Part shown: positions 38,782 through 49,020 of the stretch, in pieces
Numbering within the stretch: the stretch's first letter is position 1
Layout of the letters: each line of letters starts with the position of its first letter
Position numbers and translations under genes: made by a program
The notes under the pieces: model-generated
The model's database searches: none
Told to the model about the DNA's origin: nothing
Seen by the model: only the letters and a program-made list of their open reading frames with translations
Assembly (NCBI GenBank): GCA_021776655.1
Contig: JAJFFK010000031.1
Span: forward strand, 1-64,000
Reading direction: 5' to 3'
DNA length: 64,000 nt
DNA from: Henriciella sp.
GTDB taxonomy: Bacteria > Pseudomonadota > Alphaproteobacteria > Caulobacterales > Hyphomonadaceae

Positions 38782-39375
38782 TTAAATCCCCTTGCCCGGC
38801 TCAACTGGGACAGCCTCGGTGGCATCCTTGCGGCGGCGCGCTGTTTGTTGCGCAATGTTCTGGCGCTTGATCCCCGCACGCTCGCGCAAGGTCAGGACAA
38901 TCGCCCCGATCATCGCCACTAGCAGGATCAGTCCGGCGAGCTGGAACAGCAGAAAATACTGCGTGTACATAACCTGACCGATGGCCTCGGCATTGGTTGC
39001 CGCGCCGGGGGCGGCCTCAAAATCAATCGTGCCATCGGTTTCACGCGCAAAGCTTGCAAGCGCGATCTCTGCAATGAAAGCAATCCCGACCAGCCCGGCA
39101 AATGGCCAGTAGCGCAGCGAGCCCTGCTTCATCTCAACAAAGTCCACGTCCAGCATCATCACCACGAACAGGAACAAGACGGCCACCGCGCCGACATAGA
39201 CAACCACGAGCAGCATCGCCAAAAACTCTGCGCCAATCAGGACCAGCAGCCCGGCCGCCGTAAAGAAGGTCAGGATCAACCAGAGCACCGAATGCACCGG
39301 ATTGCGCGCGATGATTACCGACAGCGCAGACACGGTCACAATGGCCGCAAATATATAAAAGGCGATCAGTTCCAC
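38782..39375 (-). CDS. nuoJ: NADH-quinone oxidoreductase subunit J
   Basis: A membrane subunit of complex I with five helices, 197 residues. The family segment NPVHSVLWLILTFFTAAGLLVLIGAEFLAMLLVVVYVGAVAVLFLFVVMMLD contains the helix-3 pi-bulge region important for coupling. A charged C-terminal tail follows the last helix. A 61-base gap separates it from nuoI, the longest spacing within the operon apart from the inserted genes. Confidence 0.96.
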   Translation of the reverse strand: MELIAFYIFAAIVTVSALSVIIARNPVHSVLWLILTFFTAAGLLVLIGAEFLAMLLVVVYVGAVAVLFLFVVMMLDVDFVEMKQGSLRYWPFAGLVGIAFIAEIALASFARETDGTIDFEAAPGAATNAEAIGQVMYTQYFLLFQLAGLILLVAMIGAIVLTLRERAGIKRQNIAQQTARRRKDATEAVPVEPGKGI

Positions 39376-39436
39376 GGCTTCAGCCCCAATCTTTCCTCAG
39401 CGTTTCAAACGCCATCCAAATTACGAGTGCGCGTGC

Positions 39437-39922
39437 TTAACGGTACGGCGCATCCAGTTCCAAATTCTTTGCGATCAGTCGCTCCCAACGGTCACCATTG
39501 GCGAGCAGCCTGTCCTTGTCATAATAAAGTTCTTCGCGGGTCTCTGTCGCAAACTCGAAATTCGGGCCTTCGACAATCGCATCAACCGGGCATGCCTCTT
39601 GGCAGAAGCCGCAATAGATGCATTTGACCATATCAATGTCATAGCGCGTGGTGCGGCGTGAGCCGTCTTCGCGCGGTTCGGCCTCAATCGTGATCGCTTG
39701 CGCCGGGCAGATCGCTTCACACAATTTACAAGCAATGCAACGCTCTTCACCATTGGCATAGCGGCGCAAGGCATGCTCGCCGCGAAAGCGCGGGGAGAGC
39801 GGGTTTTTCTCAAACGGATAGTTCACGGTCGCCTTGCGCCGCCCCATTTCCCGAACTCCGAGCCACATCGCTGTGAGGAAGTCGGTCAGGAAAATTCCAC
39901 GAAGAAGCTGCGCTATATTCAT
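39437..39922 (-). CDS. nuoI: NADH-quinone oxidoreductase subunit I
   Basis: Peripheral-arm subunit carrying iron-sulfur clusters N6a and N6b. The 161-residue protein has two 4Fe-4S motifs, [12 protein letters not shown] and [16 protein letters not shown]. An N-terminal amphipathic stretch docks it on the membrane arm. ATG 39922 overlaps the nuoH stop as ATGA; the track's 40000 is inside nuoH. Confidence 0.97.
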   Translation of the reverse strand: MNIAQLLRGIFLTDFLTAMWLGVREMGRRKATVNYPFEKNPLSPRFRGEHALRRYANGEERCIACKLCEAICPAQAITIEAEPREDGSRRTTRYDIDMVKCIYCGFCQEACPVDAIVEGPNFEFATETREELYYDKDRLLANGDRWERLIAKNLELDAPYR

Positions 39923-40995
39923 CCCTGAACCCCCACATAAACCACGTACCCGCCCGTGATGACGACCGCCGCCAATGCCGTCGGCAGGAAGATTTTCCAA
40001 CCCAGGCGCATCAGCTGATCATAGCGATAACGCGGCACCACCGCCTTGATCAGCGCGAACAAGAAGAAGAAGAACAATGTCTTGGCCATGAACCAGGCCA
40101 AATGGCCAAGATTGACCATCCAGACCGGGAACTGGTTCACAAAATCACTGCCAAACGGCACGACGCCATGCCAACCGCCAAAAAACAGGATCGCCATCAT
40201 CGCGCACATCAGGACGATATTGAAATACTCGCCCAGCATGAACAGCAGATACGGCGTCGAGGAATACTCAACCTGATAGCCGGCGACCAATTCTGATTCC
40301 GCTTCGGGCAGATCGAATGGCGGGCGATTGGTCTCCGCCAGCGCCGACACAAAGAACATCACAAAAGCCACCACCATGACCGGGAACAGCAAGATGTTGT
40401 TGAAGCTCAAAATATGCCAGGTCCAGAAGCCGCTGCCCTGATGATCGACAATCGCGGTCAGGTTCATCGAACCAGACACCAGGATGACATTGATAATGAT
40501 CAGGCCGATTGAGACCTCGTACGAGACCATCTGCGCCGCCGAGCGCAAGCTGCCAAGGAACGGATATTTCGAGTTCGAGGCCCAGCCGCCCATGATAATC
40601 CCGTAAACGCCCAGCGATGACACTGCAAACAGGTACAAGATACCAACATTCAGATCCGAAATGACCCAGCCCGGCGCGACCGGGATCACCGCCCAGCCCG
40701 CAAAGGCCAGCGCCACAGTCATCACTGGCGCGAGCAGGAACACAGTCTTGTTCGCCCCGGCTGGAATGATAATCTCTTTCAGCAGAAACTTGCCAAAATC
40801 AGCGAAGCTCTGCAACAGGCCGAACGGGCCGACCACGTTCGGGCCTTTGCGCATCATCACCGATGCCCAGACCTTGCGGTCCAGCAGCAACAGGAAGGCA
40901 ATCGAAAGCAGAACCACCAGCGCAAACAGGCCGATCTGACCCATGACGAGTAGCCAGCCTATCAGTACGCCATTGTTTTCGATCAAACTACTCAT
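39919..40995 (-). CDS. nuoH: NADH-quinone oxidoreductase subunit H
   Basis: The membrane subunit forming the quinone entry chamber of complex I. The 358-residue protein has eight or nine helices and the conserved motifs [28 protein letters not shown] near residue 48 and [24 protein letters not shown] near 230. It starts 9 bases after nuoG and overlaps nuoI. Confidence 0.97.
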   Translation of the reverse strand: MSSLIENNGVLIGWLLVMGQIGLFALVVLLSIAFLLLLDRKVWASVMMRKGPNVVGPFGLLQSFADFGKFLLKEIIIPAGANKTVFLLAPVMTVALAFAGWAVIPVAPGWVISDLNVGILYLFAVSSLGVYGIIMGGWASNSKYPFLGSLRSAAQMVSYEVSIGLIIINVILVSGSMNLTAIVDHQGSGFWTWHILSFNNILLFPVMVVAFVMFFVSALAETNRPPFDLPEAESELVAGYQVEYSSTPYLLFMLGEYFNIVLMCAMMAILFFGGWHGVVPFGSDFVNQFPVWMVNLGHLAWFMAKTLFFFFLFALIKAVVPRYRYDQLMRLGWKIFLPTALAAVVITGGYVVYVGVQG

Positions 40996-41004
40996 CGCGC
41001 CGCC

Positions 41005-43104
41005 CTACTCCGCCGCCACAGCGGTTTCAAGACCCTGTTTTTGCATCGAACACTCCGCCATTGTCCTGGACGCCCGCGCCACGGGGTTGGTCAGGTAAAA
41101 ATCGCCAATCGCCGCGCCGAATGGCCGCGCCGCATCGACCGATCCGGCCACCTCAATCGGCGCTTTCAGAGCGTCCACCCCGCTCGCACCCGGCGCAAAC
41201 CCAAGCCCGGAGAAAACAGCGTTCGCGTCGCGCAATTGGTCACGCAATGCATCCGCCGAATCGTAAGGCAGTGTCTTGGCCAACACATCCGACAGGGCCC
41301 GGAAAATCGCCCAGCCCTCACGCGCCTCGCCCTTGGGCTGTACCGCGCGATGGGTCATCTGCACCCGGCCCTCGGTATTGACATATGTCGCCGCCATCTC
41401 GGTATAGGCCGCGCTTGGCAGAATGATATCCGCCGCTGCCGCCCCGGCATCACCGTGCGAGCCAACATAGATCACTTTAGTATCGCCCAGTTTCGATAAG
41501 TCAGCCTCATCCGCGCCAAGCACAACCAGTGTCTCAAGATCACCAGCCAGCATCGACGCAGTATCAACCCCCGCCTCACCCGGCACGAAGCCAACATCCA
41601 GCGCGCCAACCCGGCCAGCCGCGCTGTGCAGCACGCCAAACCCGGCCCAATCCTCGGTAACCGCCTGAACCTCAAGCGCGTAATCATGCACGGCTTTCAG
41701 GATCGCCGCGCCATCATCGCGGCACAGCACGCTCTCGCCGACCACAATCATTGGCCGTTTGGCATTACGCAGGGCTTCAGCCATCTCGCTATCGCGCCCG
41801 AACAGACCATCGAGCGCACCGGGGTCATCGCCGAGATGCTCATAATCATAGGTCAGATCAACGGCCTCACCGATCAGGCCAACTTTCAAATCATTCCATA
41901 GCCAGGCCTTGCGGATACGGGCATTCCACACCGCTGCTTCCTTGCGCGGGTTGACCCCGATCAGCAGCAGCGCATCGGCCTCCTCGACACCCATCAGGGT
42001 CGGGTTGAGGAGATAACGCTCACGCACGCCGTCAGTGCCATATTGCGCCCCTGCCGGGCGACAATCGGTGTTCTGCACACCCAGCGCACGGGCAAGATCG
42101 AGCGCCGCTTTGGCTTGCTCAACCTCGATCAGATCACCCGCGATAAAGCCGATTTTGTCGGCGGGAGCGGACAGCGCGTCTTTGGCCGCCGCAAACGCTT
42201 CACCCCAATTGACCGGGGTGAGCTTGCCACCTTTTCGCACATAGGGCGTATCCAGGCGCTGGCGGGCGAGGCCATCCCAGATGAAGCGCGACTTGTCTGA
42301 TAGCCATTCCTCGTTCACTTCCTCATTGACCACCGGCATGATCCGCATCACCGCGTCGCCCTTGGCATCAACTCGGATCGCACTGCCCATCGCGTCCATG
42401 ATATCTATGCTCGCCGTTTTGCGTAGCTCCCAGGGCCGCGCATTATAGGCGTAAGGTTTCGAGGTCAGCGCCCCGACCGGGCAAAGGTCGATGACATTGC
42501 CGGACAGTTCCGAGGTCAGGCTTTGTTCGAGATAGGTCGTGATCTCAGCACCCTCACCGCGCGAAATCATCCCGATCTCTTCGACGCCAGCGACCTCAGC
42601 AGCGAAGCGCACACAGCGTGTACACTGAATACAGCGGGTCATGATCGTGGCGACCAGCGGGCCCATATTCTTGTCTTCGACCGCGCGCTTGTTTTCTGCA
42701 TAGCGGCTGGTTGAGCGGCCATAGGCGACGGCCTGATCCTGCAAGTCACATTCGCCGCCCTGATCACAGATCGGGCAATCAAGCGGGTGATTGATCAGCA
42801 GGAATTCCATCACGCCACTGCGAGCTTTTTCGACATAATTGCCATTGGTCAGGATGTTGGGCGGCGTGCCGTCCGGGTTCATCCGCATATCACCAACCGT
42901 CTGCGCACAAGACGCAATCGGTTTCGGCGCGCCCTGCCACTGAACCAGACACATCCGGCAATTACCCGCGACAGACAGGCGTTCATGATAACAGAAACGC
43001 GGAATTTCAGCGCCCGCTTCCTCACACGCCTGCATCAGGGTGTAACTGCGCGGCACCTCAATATCCTGGCCATCAATGTTGAGTTTGAAAAGATCGTCAG
43101 TCAT
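41005..43104 (-). CDS. nuoG: NADH-quinone oxidoreductase subunit G
   Basis: The large peripheral subunit of complex I carrying several Fe-S clusters. The 699-residue protein has an N-terminal 2Fe-2S ferredoxin domain (CYHERLSVAGNCRMCLV), the His-Cys cluster region (HPLDCPICDQGGECDLQD) and a 4Fe-4S pair (RCIQCTRCVRF...NVIDLCPVGALTSKPY). A molybdopterin-oxidoreductase-like domain, without cofactor, follows. It is preceded by two small extra genes that separate it from nuoF. Confidence 0.97.
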   Translation of the reverse strand: MTDDLFKLNIDGQDIEVPRSYTLMQACEEAGAEIPRFCYHERLSVAGNCRMCLVQWQGAPKPIASCAQTVGDMRMNPDGTPPNILTNGNYVEKARSGVMEFLLINHPLDCPICDQGGECDLQDQAVAYGRSTSRYAENKRAVEDKNMGPLVATIMTRCIQCTRCVRFAAEVAGVEEIGMISRGEGAEITTYLEQSLTSELSGNVIDLCPVGALTSKPYAYNARPWELRKTASIDIMDAMGSAIRVDAKGDAVMRIMPVVNEEVNEEWLSDKSRFIWDGLARQRLDTPYVRKGGKLTPVNWGEAFAAAKDALSAPADKIGFIAGDLIEVEQAKAALDLARALGVQNTDCRPAGAQYGTDGVRERYLLNPTLMGVEEADALLLIGVNPRKEAAVWNARIRKAWLWNDLKVGLIGEAVDLTYDYEHLGDDPGALDGLFGRDSEMAEALRNAKRPMIVVGESVLCRDDGAAILKAVHDYALEVQAVTEDWAGFGVLHSAAGRVGALDVGFVPGEAGVDTASMLAGDLETLVVLGADEADLSKLGDTKVIYVGSHGDAGAAAADIILPSAAYTEMAATYVNTEGRVQMTHRAVQPKGEAREGWAIFRALSDVLAKTLPYDSADALRDQLRDANAVFSGLGFAPGASGVDALKAPIEVAGSVDAARPFGAAIGDFYLTNPVARASRTMAECSMQKQGLETAVAAE

Positions 43105-43107
43105 GGA

Positions 43108-43482
43108 TCAGCTATCTTCCGCAAGGTTGAACGCCATCGGGCCGGGTTCGCGAATGAAGCCCCAGGTCGCGGTGCAAATGACAAGGGTCAGGAACAAGGG
43201 CAATGCATGCTCCATCGATTCCTGACGCGCCGCCATCGCCAAATAAGTCACGCAAGACAGAGCGCCGCAAAGGATACTGCCCCACAAGAGCTGCGCCCGG
43301 AACACGCCCCCATAAGCAAACAGGACCATGCCGCCAGTGGTGCAAAACAATGTCAGATAACAGACATCCATCGCTGTCTTGACCGCGAACAAAGGCGCCT
43401 CGTCGAGATAAAGCCCGAACATCAAATGCGCACCATACGCCATCAGCGCCGCGCACCAAAGAAGGGTTAGAATGGCTCTCAT
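43108..43482 (-). CDS. Uncharacterised membrane protein inside the nuo operon
   Basis: I do not recognise this 124-residue protein. It has about four hydrophobic helices (ILTLLWCAALMAYGAHLMFGL; YLTLFCTTGGMVLFAYGG; LLWGSILCGALSCVTYLAM; PLFLTLVICTATWGFI) with short loops. ATG 43482 is chosen over the track's 43677, which runs into nuoF; AAAGGG lies 8 bases upstream. It starts 2 bases after the 36-codon gene and ends 3 bases before nuoG, so it is fully embedded in the operon and should be made with complex I. It could be an accessory or assembly factor, or a passenger. Confidence 0.75.
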   Translation of the reverse strand: MRAILTLLWCAALMAYGAHLMFGLYLDEAPLFAVKTAMDVCYLTLFCTTGGMVLFAYGGVFRAQLLWGSILCGALSCVTYLAMAARQESMEHALPLFLTLVICTATWGFIREPGPMAFNLAEDS

Positions 43483-43484
43483 AA

Positions 43485-43595
43485 TCAACCCTTTCCAGAC
43501 CGCGATAACAAATGAACCAAAAAAACGACTATGAGAACGGGAATCGCCAGAACGATCAGAACCAATAGCAATTGAATTGGACCAACAGCTCCCAT
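43485..43595 (-). CDS. 36-residue single-helix membrane protein inside the nuo operon (small ORF)
   Basis: Not in the ORF track because of its length. ATG 43595 lies 5 bases after the nuoF stop with GGAG 8 bases upstream; the stop TGA is at 43485-43487, 2 bases before the next gene. The peptide begins MGAVGPIQLLLVLIVLAIPV and continues as one hydrophobic helix with a short basic tail (HLLSRSGKG). The start resembles the TatA-like N-terminal pattern (GPxQLLLVL), but there is no amphipathic helix. The tight packing between nuoF and the 124-residue gene, plus the ribosome binding site, argue for real translation. Function unknown. Confidence 0.65.
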   Translation of the reverse strand: MGAVGPIQLLLVLIVLAIPVLIVVFLVHLLSRSGKG

Positions 43596-43600
43596 AATCT

Positions 43601-44908
43601 TTACTCCGCTGCCACGACACCGCCCTGCACCAGCGCTCTTGGCGCTCGGTACTGGGTGATACGGTCTTCGATTTCAACTCGGAAATGGCGGATCAGGCCC
43701 TGTACAGGCCAGGCCGCCGCGTCGCCGAGCGCACAGATCGTGTGGCCCTCGATTTGATGCGAGACTTCAAGCAATTGGTCGATCTCGTCATGCTCGGCCT
43801 CGCCCTTGGCCATCCGGGTTAGCACGCGCCACATCCAGCCAGTGCCTTCACGGCACGGCGTACACTGGCCACAGCTTTCATGCTTGTAGAAATAGGCCAG
43901 CCGGGCAATCGCTGCGATCAGGTCGGTGGACTTGTCCATGACGATCACCGCCGCTGTGCCGAGACCGGATTTCAGGTCGCGCAACGTGTCAAAGTCCATA
44001 TAGGCGTCCATGATCTGCTCTGCTGGAACCATTGGCACTGATGAGCCGCCGGGGATCACCGCTTTAAGGTTCTCCCAACCGCCGCGAATGCCGCCGCAAT
44101 GCGTCTCGATCAGATCCTTGAACGTGATCGACATTTCTTCTTCGACATTGCACGGGGTGTTGACGTGACCAGAGATGCAAAACAGCTTTGTCCCGGTATT
44201 GTTCGGGCGGCCAAAACCGGCAAACCAACCCGCACCGCGCCGCAAAATGGTTGGCGCAACCGCAATAGACTCAACATTATTCACCGTGGTTGGCATACCA
44301 TAGAGGCCAGCATTGGCCGGGAATGGCGGCTTCAGGCGCGGCTGGCCTTTTTTGCCTTCAAGGCTTTCCAGAAGCGCGGTTTCCTCGCCGCAAATATACG
44401 CGCCAGCACCGTGATGGACGTAGAGCTCGAAATCCCAGCCATTCTTGTTGTTCTGTCCGATCAGTTTGGCTTCATAGGCCTCTTTGACCGCCTTTTCGAG
44501 CGCCTCGCGTTCAGCAATATATTCGCCGCGCAGATAGACATAGCATTTATGTGCCCGCATGGCGCGGCTGGCGACCATGCAGCCCTCAATCAACAAATGC
44601 GGATCGTGGCGCATGATCTCACGATCCTTACAAGTGCCGGGCTCGGACTCGTCGGCATTGACGACAAGATAATGCGGCCGGGTTTCACTGACCGTCTTGG
44701 GCATGAAGGTCCATTTCAGGCCGGTCGGGAAGCCCGCGCCGCCGCGCCCGCGCAGGCCGCTTTGCTTGATCTGATCGCAAATCCACTCTGGCCCCGCGCC
44801 CAGCATTTCACGCGTCAGGTGCCACGCCCCGCGCCGCTTTGCGTCCTCAAGATCCGGCGAATGAGCGCCGTAGAGATTGGTGAAAATGCGGTCTTTATCT
44901 TGCAGCAT
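43601..44908 (-). CDS. nuoF: NADH-quinone oxidoreductase subunit F
   Basis: The NADH-binding subunit of complex I with FMN and cluster N3. The 435-residue protein has the FMN/NADH motif [20 protein letters not shown] near residue 52, [19 protein letters not shown] near 173, and the 4Fe-4S motif [15 protein letters not shown] near 345. Its start shares a base with the nuoE stop. It is followed by the 36-codon gene and not directly by nuoG. Confidence 0.97.
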   Translation of the reverse strand: MLQDKDRIFTNLYGAHSPDLEDAKRRGAWHLTREMLGAGPEWICDQIKQSGLRGRGGAGFPTGLKWTFMPKTVSETRPHYLVVNADESEPGTCKDREIMRHDPHLLIEGCMVASRAMRAHKCYVYLRGEYIAEREALEKAVKEAYEAKLIGQNNKNGWDFELYVHHGAGAYICGEETALLESLEGKKGQPRLKPPFPANAGLYGMPTTVNNVESIAVAPTILRRGAGWFAGFGRPNNTGTKLFCISGHVNTPCNVEEEMSITFKDLIETHCGGIRGGWENLKAVIPGGSSVPMVPAEQIMDAYMDFDTLRDLKSGLGTAAVIVMDKSTDLIAAIARLAYFYKHESCGQCTPCREGTGWMWRVLTRMAKGEAEHDEIDQLLEVSHQIEGHTICALGDAAAWPVQGLIRHFRVEIEDRITQYRAPRALVQGGVVAAE

Positions 44909-45948
44909 CAGTCTTCACCCTCGTCCTTCGAGGACTCAACCTCGCCTGCGTCAACGCGTTTGGAAAACGCCGTTTCCTCACCCGCCGCTAGTGTTTTGGC
45001 CTGCGCAATCCAGTCTTCTCGTTCGACCCGGCCCGGAAACGATAACTCATTTTCGACCCATGCAATATTGACCGGCGTCCAGGCAGCAACCTGGCTGAAC
45101 TTGTAGAAGCCGAGCGCATTCAGCGCCGTCTCGTTCACTGGCCCAATGCCCTTGATCCGCTTGAGATCGTCTTCCTCGCCCGCCGCAACTTTAAGCGCCT
45201 CTGGCTTTTCGCCCGTAGCTGCCGGTTTTGTCGTCTCGATCAAAGTTTTCTTGGCGGGTGCAGGCGTCTTGGGCTCAGCCGGAGCCGGCGCATCACTTGG
45301 CAGGTTTGGCAGTGTTTTGACCGCCTTGCTGCGCGACCCGTCATACAGCTCTGCTTCGACCAGCGACTTCGCGCCGCCCTCAGGTGCAGAGTTCAGCCGG
45401 TCAATAAATGTACCGGGCTTCACATCAGCGCCGTTCTGCAGTTTGGCAAGAATTTCAGTGAGGCTGTCTGGCGTCAGGTCTTCGTAATAATAGTCATTGA
45501 TCTGAACCATGGGCGCATTGACGCAAGCGCCCAGACACTCAACCTCTTCCCAGGATAGGCGGCCATCATCGGTGACGTGCATCTTCGGGCCGATCTTCGC
45601 CTCACAAACCGTCTTCAAATCATTCGCGCCGCGCAGCATGCATGGGGTCGTGCCACACAATTGAATGTGGTGTTTGCCAACTGGCTGGAGCCGGAACATC
45701 GTATAGAAGGTCGCCACTTCGTAGACGCGGATATATGGCATTTCAAGGCGATCCGCGACTTCGCGCATAGCCGGTTCGGACAGCCAACCGGCATTGTCCT
45801 TTTGCGCGAGCCATAGCAGCGGAATGACGCCAGACCGCTTCTTGTCGTCCGGGTATTTGGCCAGCCAGAACGCAATTGTCGGCTCGGTCTCCGGCAGAAA
45901 AGCAAAACTGTCGCCGCCCGCCTCAATATCAAATCTACGCAGCGCCAT
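44908..45948 (-). CDS. nuoE: NADH-quinone oxidoreductase subunit E with C-terminal extension
   Basis: Thioredoxin-like 2Fe-2S subunit (cluster N1a) of complex I. Residues 1-165 form the canonical domain, with cluster cysteines in [12 protein letters not shown] and [11 protein letters not shown]. At 346 residues it is about twice the E. coli length. The extra half is a Pro/Ala/Lys-rich linker followed by a helix-hairpin-helix-like domain ([19 protein letters not shown] ... WIAQAKTLA), as seen in many alphaproteobacterial NuoE proteins. The role of that domain is not established. Confidence 0.96.
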   Translation of the reverse strand: MALRRFDIEAGGDSFAFLPETEPTIAFWLAKYPDDKKRSGVIPLLWLAQKDNAGWLSEPAMREVADRLEMPYIRVYEVATFYTMFRLQPVGKHHIQLCGTTPCMLRGANDLKTVCEAKIGPKMHVTDDGRLSWEEVECLGACVNAPMVQINDYYYEDLTPDSLTEILAKLQNGADVKPGTFIDRLNSAPEGGAKSLVEAELYDGSRSKAVKTLPNLPSDAPAPAEPKTPAPAKKTLIETTKPAATGEKPEALKVAAGEEDDLKRIKGIGPVNETALNALGFYKFSQVAAWTPVNIAWVENELSFPGRVEREDWIAQAKTLAAGEETAFSKRVDAGEVESSKDEGED

Positions 45949-47153
45949 TAGCGGTCAATCTCCCCGAACACGATGTCTAGCGAGCCGAGGATGGCCGAGA
46001 CGTCGGCCAATTGGTGGCCTTTGCATAAATGATCCATGGCGGCGAGGTGGGGATAGCTCGGCGCGCGCACTTTCACCCGGTACGGACGGTTGCTGCCATC
46101 GGCGATCAGATACACCCCGAACTCACCCTTCGGCGCTTCAATCGCGGTGTAAGTCTCGCCTTCCGGCACGTGGAACCCTTCGGTGTAGAGTTTGAAGTGA
46201 TGGATCAGGGCTTCCATCGAATTTTTCATCTCAGCCCGGCGCGGCGGCGAGGCTTTCGTGCCCTGGGTTAGAATGTCGCCTTTTGGCATATTCTCGATGC
46301 ACCATTTGATAATCTCGTTCGAGACCTGCATCTCATCCATGCGGCAGACATAGCGATCATAATTATCGCCATTCTTGCCAATGATGACCGGGAAGACGTT
46401 ATGCGGAATCTCGCTGTAAATCTCATACGGTTGGGACCGGCGCAAATCCCAGGCGAGGCCCGATCCGCGCGCCATCACGCCAGAGAAACCCCATTGCATG
46501 ATGGTCTTTTCATTGACCACGCCAATATCAACATTGCGCTGTTTGAAGATCCGGTTTTCCGAAATCAGGCCTTCGAAATTCTCCATCATCTTGGGAAATT
46601 CGGCGCAGAAGGCCATAATGTCGTCGATCAGTTTCTGATCAATATCCTGATGCACACCGCCGGGCCGGAAATAGGCCGCATGCATGCGCGAGCCACTGGC
46701 GCGCTCGTAGAAACCGATCAGCTTTTCACGCTCTTCAAACGCCCAGGTGATCGGGGTCAGCGCGCCGCAATCGAGGATCTGAGTACTGACATTCAGCAGG
46801 TGATTGAGGATCCGGCCAATCTCGGAATAGATCACCCGGATGAAGCTGGCACGGCGCGGCACTTCAAGTCCAAGCATACGCTCAATCGCCAGACACCAGG
46901 CATGTTCCTGGTTCATCGGTGCAACATAATCGAGCCGGTCAAAATACGGCAGACCTTGAAGGTATGTCTTATATTCGAGCAATTTCTCGGTACCGCGATG
47001 CAACAGACCGATATGACAATCAACCCGGTCAACCAGCTCACCATCAAGGTCCAGCACCATCCGCAGCACGCCATGCGCCGCCGGATGCTGCGGCCCGAAA
47101 TTCATCGTGAACGTGCGATCCTGTTCAGGCAGGAGTTTCATGTCATCCGCCAT
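45948..47153 (-). CDS. nuoD: NADH-quinone oxidoreductase subunit D
   Basis: The 49-kDa-type subunit forming the quinone site with NuoB. The 401-residue protein has [22 protein letters not shown] near residue 18 (conserved His), the segment [14 protein letters not shown], and the C-terminal [14 protein letters not shown]. It is separate from NuoC, unlike the fused E. coli NuoCD. It shares single bases with both neighbours (TAATG). Confidence 0.97.
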   Translation of the reverse strand: MADDMKLLPEQDRTFTMNFGPQHPAAHGVLRMVLDLDGELVDRVDCHIGLLHRGTEKLLEYKTYLQGLPYFDRLDYVAPMNQEHAWCLAIERMLGLEVPRRASFIRVIYSEIGRILNHLLNVSTQILDCGALTPITWAFEEREKLIGFYERASGSRMHAAYFRPGGVHQDIDQKLIDDIMAFCAEFPKMMENFEGLISENRIFKQRNVDIGVVNEKTIMQWGFSGVMARGSGLAWDLRRSQPYEIYSEIPHNVFPVIIGKNGDNYDRYVCRMDEMQVSNEIIKWCIENMPKGDILTQGTKASPPRRAEMKNSMEALIHHFKLYTEGFHVPEGETYTAIEAPKGEFGVYLIADGSNRPYRVKVRAPSYPHLAAMDHLCKGHQLADVSAILGSLDIVFGEIDR

Positions 47154-47782
47154 TAGGCGCCCTCCTCCTCAGCATCATCGGCTTTTTCATCACCCGGAAT
47201 GACGGCTGCAATGCCTTCCCAAGGGCTAAGGAAATCGAAGTTGCGGTATTCCTGCGTCAACTCAACCGGTTCATGCACGATACGCTTTTTCAGGTCGTCA
47301 TAGCGAATTTCGGTATAGCCGGTGAGCGGGAAATCCTTGCGCAGCGGATAGCCCTCAAAGCCATAATCGGTCAAAATCCGGCGCATATCCGGGTGGCCGG
47401 CAAACCGCACGCCGTACATGTCAAAGGCTTCGCGCTCATACCAGTCGGCAGACGGATGAAGCTTGGTCAGCGTCGGCACAGCGCTTTCTTCATCGGTACG
47501 AATCTTGACCCGCACCCGGTGGTTCATGCGCATTGACAGGAAGTGATAGACCACCTCGAACCGCTGCCCGCGCTCGGGATAGTCAACCCCGCAAATATCA
47601 ATCAGCGTCTCAAAGCTGCACATCACATCGCGCTTGAGGAAATCGGCCAGTGAGGCAATCGCATCGCGTTCGGCATATAGCGTCAGGTCACCAAACATGA
47701 CGTCGAACTTGCGTACCGCATCAGGCATTTTCTCAGCGATATACTCGCCCAGAATATCCAGCGCTTCGGTCTGTTCACTCAT
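47153..47782 (-). CDS. nuoC: NADH-quinone oxidoreductase subunit C
   Basis: The 30-kDa-type peripheral subunit of complex I. The 209-residue protein carries the family signature [46 protein letters not shown] 47782 ([16 protein letters not shown]) with GGAG 9 bases upstream is preferred; the track's 47962 start lies inside nuoB. Confidence 0.96.
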   Translation of the reverse strand: MSEQTEALDILGEYIAEKMPDAVRKFDVMFGDLTLYAERDAIASLADFLKRDVMCSFETLIDICGVDYPERGQRFEVVYHFLSMRMNHRVRVKIRTDEESAVPTLTKLHPSADWYEREAFDMYGVRFAGHPDMRRILTDYGFEGYPLRKDFPLTGYTEIRYDDLKKRIVHEPVELTQEYRNFDFLSPWEGIAAVIPGDEKADDAEEEGA

Positions 47783-47795
47783 GTCCCAAAGCTCC

Positions 47796-48365
47796 CTAGC
47801 GCTCGATTGAGCCTTCACGGCGGATTTTCTTCTGCAACTGCAAGAAGCCATAGACCAAAGCCTCAGCGGTCGGCGGGCAACCCGGCACGTAAATGTCAAC
47901 CGGAACAATCCGGTCACAGCCGCGCACAACGCTATAGCTATAGTGGTAATAGCCGCCGCCATTCGCGCACGATCCCATCGAGATCACATAGCGCGGCTCA
48001 GGCATCTGGTCGTAAACCTTACGCATTGCCGGGGCCATTTTATTGGTCAGCGTCCCGGCAACGATCATCACATCCGATTGGCGCGGTGAGCCACGCGGGG
48101 CAATGCCGAACCGCTCCAGATCATAGCGCGGGTTCGCCGCTTGCATCATCTCAACCGCGCAGCAAGCGAGGCCAAAGCTCATGAACATCAGCGAGCCGGT
48201 ACGCGCCCAAGCGATCAGGTCATCAGCGCCCGCGACGAAATATCCCTTATCGGCCAGATGGTCCGACAGACCGGCATAGAACGGGTCATCAGCGCGGACA
48301 TCTGCGCCGCCCTCAATACCGGCTCGGCCAGCGCCAAGTGCATAGGGTTTGAAATCATCCGCCAT
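47796..48365 (-). CDS. nuoB: NADH-quinone oxidoreductase subunit B
   Basis: Carries cluster N2, the last electron donor to quinone. The 189-residue protein has the unusual adjacent cysteines in [11 protein letters not shown] near residue 64, and further ligands in [36 protein letters not shown]. It is 12 bases after nuoA. Confidence 0.97.
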   Translation of the reverse strand: MADDFKPYALGAGRAGIEGGADVRADDPFYAGLSDHLADKGYFVAGADDLIAWARTGSLMFMSFGLACCAVEMMQAANPRYDLERFGIAPRGSPRQSDVMIVAGTLTNKMAPAMRKVYDQMPEPRYVISMGSCANGGGYYHYSYSVVRGCDRIVPVDIYVPGCPPTAEALVYGFLQLQKKIRREGSIER

Positions 48366-48377
48366 CGCCCGCGCTCC

Positions 48378-48752
48378 CTAGTGCCACTCGAGTGCGCCGC
48401 GACGCCACTCATAGATGAAGCCAACCGTCAGAACACTGAGAAACAGCACCATAGACCAGAACCCGAACACGCCAATGGTCCCAAGGCTGACCGCCCATGG
48501 AAACAGAAAGGCGATCTCCAGGTCAAAGATAATGAATAGAATCGCGACCAGATAGAAGCGAACGTCAAACTTCATCCGGGCATCATCGAAGGCGTTAAAG
48601 CCGCACTCATAAGCAGAGTTTTTCTCAGGATCCGGATTGTGTGGCGCAAGCACCGCTGCCCCGACAATGAACAGAAGCGAGATGATCGTGCCCAGTCCCA
48701 AAAACAGGAGAACCGGCAAATAATCGAGGGCGAGGCGCTGAATATCAGTCAT
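48378..48752 (-). CDS. nuoA: NADH-quinone oxidoreductase subunit A
   Basis: First gene of the nuo operon; a three-helix membrane subunit of 124 residues. The family segment [41 protein letters not shown] (here beginning AYECGF) contains the loop that gates the quinone site. The 268 bases upstream to the next gene hold no other gene I can support and presumably contain the operon promoter. Confidence 0.97.
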   Translation of the reverse strand: MTDIQRLALDYLPVLLFLGLGTIISLLFIVGAAVLAPHNPDPEKNSAYECGFNAFDDARMKFDVRFYLVAILFIIFDLEIAFLFPWAVSLGTIGVFGFWSMVLFLSVLTVGFIYEWRRGALEWH

Positions 48753-49020
48753 ACGAACTAAGGTCTCCCGTTGACCGGATAGAATGTGTCTGTGCGATAA
48801 AACGCTTTCGCGCCAAGCGCAAGATCGTCTGCCCTGTCTGACTAGCCTTTTTCAGCGGCAATTTCCTCCCTATTTTCTGCGACCTGGCGTCACGCCACTG
48901 CGAGACGCTCGTAACAAGAAAACCAAACCTCGTTTAAGGCCCAAATTTCTCGAATTATCAGATCATCGTTTATGCCTGATCCTTGATCAACAGGAGGCGA
49001 AATTTCCGGTGAGCACAATA

